Origin: an uncultured Sutterella sp.
Lineage (GTDB): Bacteria; Pseudomonadota; Gammaproteobacteria; Burkholderiales; Burkholderiaceae_F
Length of the DNA stretch: 34,715 nt
Assembly (NCBI GenBank): GCA_900552915.1
Contig: USBS01000007.1
Coordinates: 1-34,715, forward strand
Reading direction: 5' to 3'
The notes under the pieces were generated by a model. That model ran no database searches. It was not told the DNA's origin and saw nothing but the letters and a program-made list of their open reading frames with translations. Of the stretch, positions 1-9,061 are shown in pieces (position 1 is the first letter of the stretch; every line of letters begins with the position of its first letter). The translations under genes and the position numbers were made by a program.

Positions 1-263
1 TGACCGAACTCATGAAGCAGCCTCAGTACCAGCCTCTGCAGGTTTGGGAAGAAGCTGTGACGCTGTACGCTGTTGAAATGGGCGCATTCGACGACGTGTC
101 CGTTAAGGATGCCCTGAAGTGCGAACGCGCTATGCGCGAGTACCTGCAGCAGCATCACGCCGATCTCATTGAACGCATTGAGCAGAAGAAGGAACTGTCC
201 AAGGAAGACAGCGCCCTCATGAAGTCTGCCATTGAAGAGTTCAAGGCGAACGGTGCGTGGTAA
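1..263 (+). CDS. atpA: F1 ATP synthase alpha subunit, C-terminal fragment
   Basis: The frame is already open at the left edge (first full codon at base 3), and 86 residues remain before TAA. The fragment resembles the helical C-terminal end of the alpha subunit. It has the pattern in which a Gln/Pro-rich stretch (KQPQYQPLQV) leads into helices and ends in FKANGAW, comparable to the FKATQSW end of E. coli AtpA. The nucleotide-binding part lies outside the window. The next gene, atpG, starts 29 bases later, in the usual order alpha-gamma-beta-epsilon. Only the 5' truncation by the window edge is odd. Confidence 0.95.
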   Translation, partial: TELMKQPQYQPLQVWEEAVTLYAVEMGAFDDVSVKDALKCERAMREYLQQHHADLIERIEQKKELSKEDSALMKSAIEEFKANGAW

Positions 264-292
264 TCGGTACCAACACACTCTGAGAGGACCTC

Positions 293-1177
293 ATGCCTAG
301 TACAAAGGAAATTCGCGGAAAGATCAAGAGCGTGCAGAACACGCGCAAGATCACCAAGGCGATGGAAATGGTTGCGGCCTCGAAGATGCGTAAGGCTCAG
401 GATCGTATGCGCGCAGCCCGCCCGTACGCCGATAAGGTGCGCAACATCATTGCGCACCTTGCAAGCGCCCGTGCGGACTACAGCCATCCGTTCCTCGTCA
501 AGCACAAGGTTCAGACCGGTAAGGCTGCGCTCATCATGGTGACCACGGACAAAGGCTTGGCCGGCGCGCTGAATACCAATATTCAGCGTCAGGTTCTGCA
601 TAAGTCCGCTGAGCTTCGTGAACAGGGCGTGACGCTGCAGGTGACGGCAATCGGCAATAAGGCCGTTGCTTTCTGCGGACATGCCGGTCTTGAAGTCGTC
701 AGCCAGGTTGTGCAGCTTGGTGACCATCCCCAGTTGGAACGCCTGCTGGGTGCCATCCGAGTACAGCTTGATGCTTACTCGCAGGGCAAGGTGGACTGTG
801 TGTACCTCGCTTATTCGCGTTTCATCAATGCGATGAAGCAGGAACCGGTCATCGAGCAGCTTTTGCCGCTTACCGACGACAAGCTCGCATCCCTCGGGGA
901 AAAACCGCATGCGTATTCGTGGGACTACATTTATGAACCGGATGCGCAGACCGTGCTCGACGAATTGCTCAAGCGCTACGTCGAAGCTTTGATTTATTCG
1001 TCGGTTGCAGAAAACATGGCTTCCGAGCAGTCTGCCCGTATGGTGGCCATGAAGGCCGCTTCGGACAACGCCAAGAAGCTGATCGGTGAACTGCAGCTCG
1101 TCTACAACAAGACCCGTCAGGCCGGCATTACGAAGGAAATCACCGAAATCGTCGGTGGTGCCGCCGCCGTGTCTTAA
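293..1177 (+). CDS. atpG: F1 ATP synthase gamma subunit
   Basis: This is the central rotor stalk of F1, which couples c-ring rotation to the catalytic sites. The protein has 294 residues, normal for the family. Both ends are typical: the N-terminal helix carries [20 protein letters not shown] and [11 protein letters not shown], and the C-terminal helix carries [20 protein letters not shown] followed by [14 protein letters not shown]. These two helices form the coiled coil inside the alpha3-beta3 ring. The ATG has a good ribosome site (GAGAGGACC) a few bases upstream. The gene sits 29 bases after atpA and 30 bases before the chosen atpD start, so it is part of the atp operon. Nothing is unusual. 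Confidence 0.98.
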   Translation: MPSTKEIRGKIKSVQNTRKITKAMEMVAASKMRKAQDRMRAARPYADKVRNIIAHLASARADYSHPFLVKHKVQTGKAALIMVTTDKGLAGALNTNIQRQVLHKSAELREQGVTLQVTAIGNKAVAFCGHAGLEVVSQVVQLGDHPQLERLLGAIRVQLDAYSQGKVDCVYLAYSRFINAMKQEPVIEQLLPLTDDKLASLGEKPHAYSWDYIYEPDAQTVLDELLKRYVEALIYSSVAENMASEQSARMVAMKAASDNAKKLIGELQLVYNKTRQAGITKEITEIVGGAAAVS

Positions 1178-2611
<1,434 letters not shown>

Positions 2612-2626
2612 TTCCGGCTCACTGCT

Positions 2627-2660
2627 GCGGCAGGTTTCGTCTACGGATGCATCCTGCCGC
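2627..2660 (+). repeat. Intercistronic hairpin between atpD and atpC
   Basis: Perfect 8-bp inverted repeat GCGGCAGG (2627-2634) and CCTGCCGC (2653-2660) with an 18-base loop, in the 84-base atpD-atpC spacer. No T-run follows, so it is not a classical terminator. It could affect mRNA stability or the yield of the epsilon subunit. The function is inference. Confidence 0.5.
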
Positions 2661-2695
2661 CGCACCGGCATTCAGCCGATTTTTTGGAGCAACCT

Positions 2696-3106
2696 ATGGC
2701 TACGATTTTTGTTGACGTCGTCAGCGCGGAAGAAGCCATCTTCTCCGGTGAAGCCAAATTTGTGGCTCTCCCCGGTCAGGAAGGTGAGCTCGGCATTCTG
2801 CCTGGACACGTTCCGCTGATTACCCGCATTCGTCCCGGTGCCGTGCGCATCACGACGAAGGAAGGCAATGCGGAAAACGTTTTCGTCGCCGGCGGCATCC
2901 TTGAGGTGCAGCCCGACCGCGTGACGGTTCTTGCCGATACGGCCATCCGCAGCAAGGATCTCGATGAAGCCAAGGCGAAGCAGGCGCTCGAAGAAGCGAA
3001 GCTTCACCGCGCCAAGGCGCAGAGCAATATGGAGATTGCCAAGCTCGAGGCGACCATGGCAGCATTGGCTGCGCAGATCGCTTACATCAAGCGTATGCGG
3101 CACTGA
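2696..3106 (+). CDS. atpC: F1 ATP synthase epsilon subunit
   Basis: The epsilon subunit sits in the central stalk and can inhibit ATP hydrolysis. It has 136 residues. The N-terminal beta-sandwich contains [14 protein letters not shown] and the [19 protein letters not shown] motif. The C-terminal part (from about residue 90) is two Ala/Lys/Glu-rich helices. ATG at 2696 is preferred to an in-frame TTG at 2684 because GGAG lies 6 bases before the ATG and the protein then begins [20 protein letters not shown] as in relatives. It is the last gene of the atp operon and is followed by a strong hairpin terminator. Confidence 0.97.
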   Translation: MATIFVDVVSAEEAIFSGEAKFVALPGQEGELGILPGHVPLITRIRPGAVRITTKEGNAENVFVAGGILEVQPDRVTVLADTAIRSKDLDEAKAKQALEEAKLHRAKAQSNMEIAKLEATMAALAAQIAYIKRMRH

Positions 3107-3141
3107 CCGTGCGCAACGGCGCTTCAGGCGCCTTGCTTGAG

Positions 3142-3208
3142 AAACGGCCTTTTTCCGGACGAATCCTGCATTGCTCAGGATGTTGTCGGGAAACCGGCCG
3201 TTTTTCTT
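3142..3208 (+). terminator. Terminator of the atp operon
   Basis: A long hairpin. AAACGGCC (3142-3149) pairs with GGCCGTTT (3196-3203). Inside it CCGGAC/GTCGGG pairs with one mismatch, and ATCCTG/CAGGAT closes the apical stem. The descending arm runs into TTTTTCTTTT. A separate small hairpin, GGCGC-TTCAG-GCGCC, precedes it at 3118-3132. This is a typical rho-independent end, here after atpC. Confidence 0.85.
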
Positions 3209-3219
3209 TTGTGCGCGAA

Positions 3220-3249
3220 GTGACAGCTTACCTATGCTTGCGCTAGCAT
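3220..3249 (+). promoter_or_regulatory. Candidate promoter of the universal stress gene
   Basis: GTGACA (3220-3225, 5/6 to the -35 consensus) and TAGCAT (3244-3249, 4/6 to -10) are separated by 18 bases, just after the atp terminator. Downstream, in the leader, is a 6-bp inverted repeat GTCGCC-GA-GGCGAC (3260-3273) that could be an operator. Consensus match only. Confidence 0.4.
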
Positions 3250-3307
3250 TGAAAGACAGGTCGCCGAGGCGACGTTTCGATTGGATTAGAAAAAAAGGAT
3301 CATCGCG

Positions 3308-3724
3308 ATGAGTGAGCACGACTTTACGGATGTTATTCAGGTCTGCACCGACGGCAGCACCTTGTCCGAAAAGGGAATTACGACGGCTGTCGAACTGGCC
3401 AAAACGCTCGGTTTGCCTTTGTTGGGCATGACGGTGGTCAAGGGGGACGCTCCGGAAGGCGGTTTGGAAAATGAGCCGCAGGAAGTTCGCGATCGATTGC
3501 AGACAATTGCAGAAGAGGCTCAGGCTGCCGGTGTGCGCTATAAGGTGCTTGCCGAACATGCTGCTTCGCCGCATGAAGGTATCCTTGAAGTGGCGCTTCG
3601 CTACGATGCGCGCTTTATCGTGATGGCCAGCCGCGGTTTGGGGTCGCTCGGCAGCCTTTTCCTGGGTTCCGAGACTCAAAAAACGCTAGCCGAAGCCGAT
3701 CGTCCTGTGCTGGTAATCCGTTAA
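3308..3724 (+). CDS. Universal stress protein (UspA family)
   Basis: A small cytoplasmic alpha/beta protein of 138 residues, one Usp domain. The start of the fold (VIQVCTDGSTLSEKGITTAVELA) and the C-terminal nucleotide-loop region (ASRGLGSLGSLFLGSETQKT, then RPVLVIR) match the ATP-binding type, with the G-rich loop and the following G-S/T. Usp proteins bind ATP and help survival under stress; the exact client is unknown. AAGGA is 8 bases before the ATG. It is transcribed alone from the promoter after the atp terminator. Its stop overlaps by four bases the stop of the convergent DUF167 gene. Confidence 0.93.
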   Translation: MSEHDFTDVIQVCTDGSTLSEKGITTAVELAKTLGLPLLGMTVVKGDAPEGGLENEPQEVRDRLQTIAEEAQAAGVRYKVLAEHAASPHEGILEVALRYDARFIVMASRGLGSLGSLFLGSETQKTLAEADRPVLVIR

Positions 3725-4080
3725 GACGCTTCGGGACTGAGTTTTTCAAGCACTTGCTCGGGCGGAATGCCGACAACGCGAACACGCTTTTCGCGGTTCG
3801 TTTCGCCCGTGAGCAGACTCACTGCGGATTTGGCCGTGCCGAGTTTTTTGGCCAGAAATGCGCACAGCTTGGCATTTGCCTTTCCGTCCACCGGCGGCGC
3901 AGCCAACGCCACCTTCAACCGGCCGTCGAAGGTGCCGACGACGGCATCTTTTTTGGCGCCGGGGCGCGCGTGAATACACACAATGACGCCCTCGGCGTCG
4001 ACTCTTAACCAAGAACAAAGGTTTGGTGTGCGAGAATCCAAGCTTTCTCGTACGCTTTGAAGATTTTTGTCTTTTGCCAT
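3721..4080 (-). CDS. DUF167 / YggU family protein
   Basis: A protein of 119 residues with the DUF167 core: [20 protein letters not shown], then [20 protein letters not shown] and [15 protein letters not shown]. The invariant [10 protein letters not shown] motif makes the family assignment firm. The function of the family is not established. The ATG at 4080 is read from the same CATG as the hemE start on the other strand. A GTG at 4128 would add 16 residues but would lie inside hemE. Neither start has a clear ribosome site. The first ~35 residues before the DUF167 core are not conserved in my memory of the family, so a shorter start is possible. The 3' end overlaps the stress gene by four bases. 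Confidence 0.85.
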   Translation of the reverse strand: MAKDKNLQSVRESLDSRTPNLCSWLRVDAEGVIVCIHARPGAKKDAVVGTFDGRLKVALAAPPVDGKANAKLCAFLAKKLGTAKSAVSLLTGETNREKRVRVVGIPPEQVLEKLSPEAS

Positions 4081-5149
4081 GAAACCGATCAACGACACAT
4101 TCCTGCGTGCGCTCAAGCGCGAACACACTGACTATACCCCCTTGTGGCTGATGCGCCAGGCCGGACGCTATTTGCCCGAATACAACGCCACGCGTGCTCG
4201 TCTAGGATCTTTCCTGGCGCTTGCCAAGTGTCCGGAAGCCGCGTGTGAAGTGACATTGCAGCCGGTCGATCGGTTTGGGCTGGATGCAGCAATTCTTTTT
4301 TCCGACATTTTGACGGTGCCCGATGCGATGGGACTCGGACTGAGCTTTGTCGCGGGAGAAGGCCCGGTTTTTGCCAAGCCTGTGCAAAGCGAAGAGGCCG
4401 TCAACGCTCTTTTTGTCCCCGATATTGAAGAAACACTGGGCTACGTGACTGAAGCCGTGCGAGTTATTCGCCGTGAGCTTGCCGACCGAGTGCCGCTGAT
4501 CGGTTTTTCCGGTTCGCCTTTTACGCTTGCCTGCTACATGGTTGAAGGCGGCAGCTCCAAGGATTTTGCAACAGTCAAGAAGATGATGTACTCGCGTCCG
4601 GATTTGCTTGAGCGCATTCTGGACGTAAATGCACGCGCCGTGACAGCCTACCTGAATGCTCAGATTCAGGCAGGCGCTCAGGCTGTGCAGATTTTTGACA
4701 CTTGGGGCGGCGCCTTGGCTGACGGCTGTTTTGAGCAATTCAGTCTCAAGTATATGAAGCAGATCGTCGACGGCCTCATTCGTGAAAACGACGGCGAGAA
4801 GGTTCCCGTGATTCTCTTTACGAAGGGCGGCGCTCCGTGGCTCAAAGAAATGGCGGAAACCGGGGCCGACTGCATCGGTCTCGACTGGACCGTTAATCTT
4901 GCCAAGGCACGAGCCTGCGTGCAGGATAAGGTGGCGTTGCAGGGGAACCTCGATCCTGCAGTTCTCTTTGCCGACGAAGCGGCTATTCGCCGCGAAGCTC
5001 GCCGTGTTCTCGACAGTTTCGGAACGGTCGGTGCGGGCGGTCATGTCTTCAACCTGGGGCACGGCATCAACCAACACACCGATCCGGAGGCCGTGCGCAT
5101 TCTCGTCGACGAAGTGCACAGCTACTCGCGTCAGCTGCACGCCCAGTAA
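4079..5149 (+). CDS. hemE: Uroporphyrinogen decarboxylase
   Basis: The enzyme removes four acetate carboxyl groups from uroporphyrinogen III to give coproporphyrinogen III in haem synthesis. It acts in the cytosol and needs no cofactor. The protein has 356 residues. The family signature [13 protein letters not shown] (residues 23-35) supplies the substrate-binding arginines R26 and R30. [11 protein letters not shown] contains the conserved aspartate D76. A second signature is [17 protein letters not shown], and the C-terminal [14 protein letters not shown] closes the active site. ATG at 4079 is chosen over an in-frame TTG at 4067 because it aligns with the family N-terminus ([11 protein letters not shown]). 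No strong ribosome site is visible. Its promoter must lie inside the divergent DUF167 gene. Confidence 0.97.
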   Translation: MKPINDTFLRALKREHTDYTPLWLMRQAGRYLPEYNATRARLGSFLALAKCPEAACEVTLQPVDRFGLDAAILFSDILTVPDAMGLGLSFVAGEGPVFAKPVQSEEAVNALFVPDIEETLGYVTEAVRVIRRELADRVPLIGFSGSPFTLACYMVEGGSSKDFATVKKMMYSRPDLLERILDVNARAVTAYLNAQIQAGAQAVQIFDTWGGALADGCFEQFSLKYMKQIVDGLIRENDGEKVPVILFTKGGAPWLKEMAETGADCIGLDWTVNLAKARACVQDKVALQGNLDPAVLFADEAAIRREARRVLDSFGTVGAGGHVFNLGHGINQHTDPEAVRILVDEVHSYSRQLHAQ

Positions 5150-5198
5150 TGCTCTAGTGGGCGACCGACGGCAGCCCACAACAACTTGCGGAAAAACA

Positions 5199-5429
5199 TT
5201 TTCCACAAAGTTATCCACAGGGTTGATCACAGCTTGTGAACAATGAAAAGGCTCTCGCAACGAGAGCCTTTCTACTGTGGAATTCATCTAATGCATTGAT
5301 TTTAAAGGAAATAGTTTCGAATCTATAGGAGTGGCGGAAAAGAACCGCAGCCGTAATTATCCCCTGATGCCATCGGGGAAAAATGAGTTTTTCACAGAGT
5401 TATCCACAGGCTGAAAGTTGTTTTCCACA
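5199..5429. other. DnaA-box array between hemE and priA: candidate oriC
   Basis: The 367-base gap 5150-5516 holds no gene. Boxes on the + strand are TTTTCCACA at 5199, TTATCCACA at 5211, a weak TTGATCACA at 5223, TTTTTCACA at 5388, TTATCCACA at 5400 and TTTTCCACA at 5421. TTGTTCACA lies on the - strand at 5235-5243. Starts at 5199/5211/5223/5235 and 5388/5400 are exactly 12 bases apart. Two boxes match the DnaA consensus TTATNCACA perfectly. Between the clusters, 5281-5330 is about 26% G+C (13 of 50 by hand count), which fits an unwinding element. Position near the atp operon fits an origin region in many proteobacteria. The alternative is DnaA control of priA. Origin function is inference. 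Confidence 0.6.
5247..5271 (+). terminator. Hairpin terminator after hemE
   Basis: Stem AAAGGCTCTCG (5247-5257) with CGAGAGCCTTT (5261-5271) and a 3-base loop, an 11-bp perfect stem. The tail is only TTTCT, so it is of moderate strength. It sits between the two DnaA-box clusters. Confidence 0.65.
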
Positions 5430-5516
5430 GTTATCAGGCAAATAGGTCAAGCACTTAAAATGCAGGCCGTGTAGGACAAGACTTTTCTTTTTTACTTTCC
5501 CGCTGACGTTTTTTTC

Positions 5517-7529
5517 ATGGATTCGCCGCAGTTTGTCAAAGTCATTGTTGACGCTCCGCTCCCCGAGCTTGATTACGCGATAGGAGACAATCCGCTGCCG
5601 CAGCTTGGGGATCGGGGGTTGGTCCCGCTTGGAGCGAGAAAAGTGGTGGGAATCGTCACGGGACTTGCGCAAACGACGCAATTGGAGGCCAAGCGCGTCA
5701 AATCGGTTCTGAGGGTCTTCAACGACGTAGCGCCCCTAGGCGGCGAATGGCTTAAAACGATGAACTTTGCGGCGGATTACTACCTGCGTTCACGCGGCGA
5801 AGCGGCGATCTCTGCATTGCCGCAATTTTTCCGTTCGGCTCCCTCGCCGCAGTATGAGAAGCGTCTGGCCAAGCTGCGCGAACTCAAAGCGAAAAAAATT
5901 CGACGTGAACCGGCTCCGGAGCTCAATGACGAGCAGAAGGCCGCAGCCGATGCCGTAGCGAAAAGTTCCGGCTATGCTCCGTTTCTGCTTTTCGGAGTAA
6001 CGGGATCCGGTAAAACCGAGGTCTACCTGCACATCATCGAAAGTATTTTGTCTCGAGATTCCGAAGCGCAGGTGATGCTTCTCGTGCCGGAAATCAATCT
6101 GACGCCGCAGCTCGAAGCGCGGGTGCGCGGCCGCTTTGTGGATACGACCGTCGTAACGCTGCATTCCGGACTTACACAGCTCGAGCGAGCTCGCAACTGG
6201 CTTGCGGTACATGAAGGACGAGCTCGAATTTTGGTGGGAACCCGCATGGCAGTGTTTGCGAGCTTTCGAAAGCTCGCGCTTGTCATTGTCGACGAGGAGC
6301 ACGACCAAAGCTACAAGGATGGGCAGGGCATGCGTTTTTCGGCGCGAGATGTGGCGCTCAAGCGTGCGTTTGACAACAAAATTGCCTGTGTGCTCGGTTC
6401 GGCTACCCCTTCGCTTGAAACCTGGCAGCAGATGCGCGCAGGCAGCTACCGGCGTCTAACGCTTTCGCATCGAGCGGTAGCGGCAGCGCATCTGCCTCAG
6501 CTGGATCTGATCGACATGAGTAAGCGTAAGCCGACTGTCTTTGCCGATGAAGTAAAGCAGGCCGTAACCGAAACGCTTGAGGCGGGCGGTCAGGTCTTGA
6601 TGTTCATCAATCGGCGCGGCTACGCGCCGGTGATCAGCTGTACGGCTTGCGGTTGGGTGAGCCGTTGCGAGCATTGCTCGGGTTTTACCGTTTTTCATAA
6701 GAAGGAAAAACGTCTGGTATGCCACCATTGCGGCACCCGCTATCGGCTTCCGGAGCGCTGTCCCATATGCGGCAATGCCGAGGTGCTGCCGGTAGGTACA
6801 GGCACCCAGAGAATCGAAGAGGCTATTGAGGCGCTATGGCCTCAGGCGCGGCTTCTTCGCATCGATCGTGACAGCGTGCGCAGCAAGACGGCTGCCGAGG
6901 CCGCTTTCGAATCGGTGCATTCCGGCGATGTCGACATCGTTGTCGGCACGCAAATGATCGCCAAGGGGCATGATTTCAAACGGGTTAGGTTGGTAGTGGT
7001 GCTCAATGCCGATGCTCAGCTCGTGAGTCCCGACGTGCGAGCCGAGGAGCATCTTTACGCTACGCTGATGCAGGTGGCCGGCCGCGCGGGCCGGGCCCAG
7101 GAACCCGGCCGCGTTCTTATCCAAACGCGTTATCCGAAGCATCCGGTCTACGCGGATATGAAAGCGCAGAGCTACGAGCAGTTTGCCGAGCGGCTCTTGA
7201 AGGAGCGTGAAGAAGCGGCGGCGCCGCCTTTCTGTCGCCAAGCGTTGCTTACGGCTCAAGCTAAAACGCTCGAACGTGCTCTGGGATTTTTAAAGCGCGC
7301 CAAACAAAAGGCCGAAGCGATTGCGGCAGATGATATTTTCATTTACGAACCGGTGCCGATGCCGCTGATGCGTCTGATGGACTGGGAGCGTGCACAGCTT
7401 CTGGTTGAATCGAGTTCGAGAGCGCGACTGCATGCCTTTCTGAGGGCTTGGATTCAGGTGATGAGCCAAGCCGATCCGCGGGACGCGGGCACCGATTGGA
7501 CGATCGAAGTCGATCCTGCAGGCATTTAA
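5517..7529 (+). CDS. priA: Primosomal replication restart helicase PriA
   Basis: A 3'-5' DNA helicase that recognises abandoned forks and reloads the replisome. The 670 residues include an N-terminal fork-binding domain, a helicase core with Walker A in GVTGSGKTEVYL (about residues 159-170) and the Walker B box IVDEEHDQSYKDGQGMRFSA typical of PriA. A zinc-binding insert starts at C375 (CTACGWVSRCEHC, then CHHCGTRYRLPERCPICG), giving eight cysteines. GTQMIAKGHDF and VAGRAGRAQEPG form the later helicase motifs. ATG at 5517 gives the family N-terminus, but no good Shine-Dalgarno is visible before it. It directly follows the DnaA-box region, so DnaA-linked control is possible. Confidence 0.96.
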   Translation: MDSPQFVKVIVDAPLPELDYAIGDNPLPQLGDRGLVPLGARKVVGIVTGLAQTTQLEAKRVKSVLRVFNDVAPLGGEWLKTMNFAADYYLRSRGEAAISALPQFFRSAPSPQYEKRLAKLRELKAKKIRREPAPELNDEQKAAADAVAKSSGYAPFLLFGVTGSGKTEVYLHIIESILSRDSEAQVMLLVPEINLTPQLEARVRGRFVDTTVVTLHSGLTQLERARNWLAVHEGRARILVGTRMAVFASFRKLALVIVDEEHDQSYKDGQGMRFSARDVALKRAFDNKIACVLGSATPSLETWQQMRAGSYRRLTLSHRAVAAAHLPQLDLIDMSKRKPTVFADEVKQAVTETLEAGGQVLMFINRRGYAPVISCTACGWVSRCEHCSGFTVFHKKEKRLVCHHCGTRYRLPERCPICGNAEVLPVGTGTQRIEEAIEALWPQARLLRIDRDSVRSKTAAEAAFESVHSGDVDIVVGTQMIAKGHDFKRVRLVVVLNADAQLVSPDVRAEEHLYATLMQVAGRAGRAQEPGRVLIQTRYPKHPVYADMKAQSYEQFAERLLKEREEAAAPPFCRQALLTAQAKTLERALGFLKRAKQKAEAIAADDIFIYEPVPMPLMRLMDWERAQLLVESSSRARLHAFLRAWIQVMSQADPRDAGTDWTIEVDPAGI

Positions 7530-7543
7530 TGCCAACAGTTCCG

Positions 7544-7549
7544 TATAAT
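7544..7549 (+). promoter_or_regulatory. -10 element of the tRNA-Arg promoter
   Basis: A perfect TATAAT ends 11 bases before the tRNA 5' end, the expected distance for a promoter starting a few bases upstream. The following sequence is GC-rich (CCTGCCGTCC), as in growth-rate-controlled stable RNA promoters. No good -35 hexamer is seen at 17 bases. Confidence 0.6.
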
Positions 7550-7560
7550 GCCTGCCGTCC

Positions 7561-7636
7561 GTCGCCGTAGTTCAACTGGATAGAATATGGCCCTCCGAAG
7601 GCTGTGATGTGGGTTCGAGTCCCGCCGGCGGCACCA
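7561..7636 (+). tRNA. tRNA-Arg (anticodon CCG)
   Basis: A 76-base cloverleaf with encoded CCA. The acceptor stem GTCGCCG pairs with CGGCGGC, followed by A-CCA. The D stem is GTTC/GAAT. The anticodon stem is TGGCC/GGCTG with loop CTCCGAA, so the anticodon is CCG (7595-7597), which reads the arginine codon CGG. The T stem is GTGGG/CCCGC with loop TTCGAGT. The gene follows priA by 31 bases with its own -10 box, and a hairpin terminator follows. Confidence 0.95.
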
Positions 7637-7658
7637 ATTTCAGCCGAGACACAAAGAG

Positions 7659-7690
7659 AGCGCGCGGTTTTCGGCGCGCTTTTTTCTTTT
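7659..7690 (+). terminator. Terminator after tRNA-Arg
   Basis: AGCGCGC (7659-7665) pairs with GCGCGCT (7674-7680), followed by TTTTTCTTTT. A strong rho-independent terminator that ends the tRNA transcript just before the DUF971 gene. Confidence 0.9.
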
Positions 7691-7708
7691 CATAGGACAC
7701 TTCTGCAG

Positions 7709-8125
7709 ATGGCGTTTCCCGTAGATATGAGCTTGCACAAAAAGAGCAAGCGATTCGACATTGCCTTTGACGACGGCCGCAGCTTCTCGTTTTCGTTCGA
7801 ATTTCTGCGAGTGTTTTCGCCTTCGGCCGAAGTAACGGGACATACACCCGATCAGGCGAAGCTGCAGGTCGGCAAGCGAGATGTGGACATCACATCCGTC
7901 GAGTCGGTCGGCCGCTATGCCATCCGCTTTGTTTTTGACGACGGGCACGATTCCGGCATCTACAGCTGGGATTACCTTATCGATCTGGGCAACCGCCGCG
8001 AAGAACTCTGGAACGGCTACCTTGAGCAGCTTAAGGCTGCCGGCGCCAGCCGCGATCCGGCGGATCCTGCCAACGTTCCCTTCATGCCGAAACCCAAGGC
8101 AACGTGCCCGTCGAAACAGCATTGA
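7709..8125 (+). CDS. DUF971 family protein
   Basis: A protein of 138 residues. The DUF971 core is visible: a strand pair FDIAFDDGRSFSFSFEFLRVFSPSAEV, then VDITSVESVGRYAIRFVFDDGHDSGIYSWDYL. The last part is the hallmark G/R-Y-A-I-x-x-x-F-x-D-G-H-x-x-G-I-Y-x-W motif. The family resembles the N-terminal metal-binding domain of gamma-butyrobetaine hydroxylase, but its role is not known. The start at 7709 has AGGAC upstream; a second ATG at 7724 has no ribosome site. The gene ends 8 bases before ubiE, so the two are probably co-transcribed, an arrangement I recall from other betaproteobacteria. Confidence 0.88.
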   Translation: MAFPVDMSLHKKSKRFDIAFDDGRSFSFSFEFLRVFSPSAEVTGHTPDQAKLQVGKRDVDITSVESVGRYAIRFVFDDGHDSGIYSWDYLIDLGNRREELWNGYLEQLKAAGASRDPADPANVPFMPKPKATCPSKQH

Positions 8126-8133
8126 GAATCGTG

Positions 8134-8901
8134 ATGTCGGAAGCGAATAATAAAAAGTCCGTTCAGGACGAAAAGCAGGTGGACTTCGGCTACCGCGCCG
8201 TTCCCGAAAGCGAAAAGGAAGAGGACGTCAAGGAAGTGTTCGAGTCTGTAGCAAAGCGCTACGACTTGATGAACGATGTGCTCAGCTTCGGACTGCACCG
8301 TTCCTGGAAGCGCACCTGCGTGTCGCTTTCGGGTGCCGCACCCGGGCAGAAGGTTTTGGACATTGCCTCCGGCACATGCGACATGGCCATCCGTTTCGGT
8401 GAGGTTGTAGGGCAGAGTGGCGAGGTCTGGGCGACCGACATCAATCACGAAATGATTAAGGAAGGCGTCAAGCGCCTGCGCGAAGTCGGCTGCCGTGCGC
8501 ATGTGGCTATCTGCGACTGCGAAGCGCTTCCGTTCGAGGACAACTACTTCGATATTGCCGTGGTGAGTTTCGGATTGCGCAACATGACGCACAAGGATCG
8601 AGCCCTAAAGGAAATGCTGCGCGTCATTCGGCCGGGCGGCCGCGTTGTTGTGCTTGAATTCAGCCGCTGCTGGAAGATCTTCAAGCCCTTCTACGATCTC
8701 TATTCCTTCAAGATCATGCCCTGGCTCGGACAAAAGATTGCCGGTGATGCGGAAAGCTACCGGTATTTGGCCGAGTCGATTCGCATGCATCCGGATCAGG
8801 ATACGCTCAAGAAAATCATGCTTGACGTCGGCATCGACCGAGTGGCGTACAAGAACATGACGTTTGGCGTGTGTGCGCTTCACATCGGCCTCAAGCCGTA
8901 G
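8134..8901 (+). CDS. ubiE: Ubiquinone/menaquinone C-methyltransferase UbiE
   Basis: An SAM-dependent methyltransferase of quinone synthesis: it methylates the ring of the demethyl-menaquinone or 2-methoxy-benzoquinol intermediate. The protein has 255 residues. UbiE signatures are VFESVAKRYDLMNDVLSFG and the Y-D-L-Y-S-F-K-I-M-P-W-L-G block with SYRYLAESIRMHPDQ. The SAM loop is VLDIASGTCDMA and motif IV is VSFGLRNMTHKDRAL. The ATG at 8134 lies 8 bases after the DUF971 stop. A GTG at 8104 would overlap DUF971 and is less likely. The ribosome site is weak, so translational coupling to DUF971 is possible. Confidence 0.96.
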   Translation: MSEANNKKSVQDEKQVDFGYRAVPESEKEEDVKEVFESVAKRYDLMNDVLSFGLHRSWKRTCVSLSGAAPGQKVLDIASGTCDMAIRFGEVVGQSGEVWATDINHEMIKEGVKRLREVGCRAHVAICDCEALPFEDNYFDIAVVSFGLRNMTHKDRALKEMLRVIRPGGRVVVLEFSRCWKIFKPFYDLYSFKIMPWLGQKIAGDAESYRYLAESIRMHPDQDTLKKIMLDVGIDRVAYKNMTFGVCALHIGLKP

Positions 8902-8977
8902 AAAGCTCTCTGCAGTTTTTGAAAAATTTGCATACACATCAAAGAAAACACCTGTTTTACGGCGCTCGGCTCATCCG

Positions 8978-9027
8978 TACAATTACTAGCCGCTGTCTGC
9001 CGAAGAAGACGGGTGTTTTTCTTCGGC
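8978..9027 (+). promoter_or_regulatory. Candidate -10 box and leader hairpin of the Tim44-like gene
   Basis: TACAAT (8978-8983) is a 5/6 match to the -10 box, with only a poor -35 (TTTTAC) 17 bases upstream. The leader then holds a perfect 9-bp hairpin GCCGAAGAA (8999-9007) / TTCTTCGGC (9019-9027) that ends about 34 bases before the start codon. No T-run follows, so it is not a terminator. Role unknown. Confidence 0.4.
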
Positions 9028-9061
9028 TGCCTACAACCGAGAGAGAACAGAAAAAATCATT

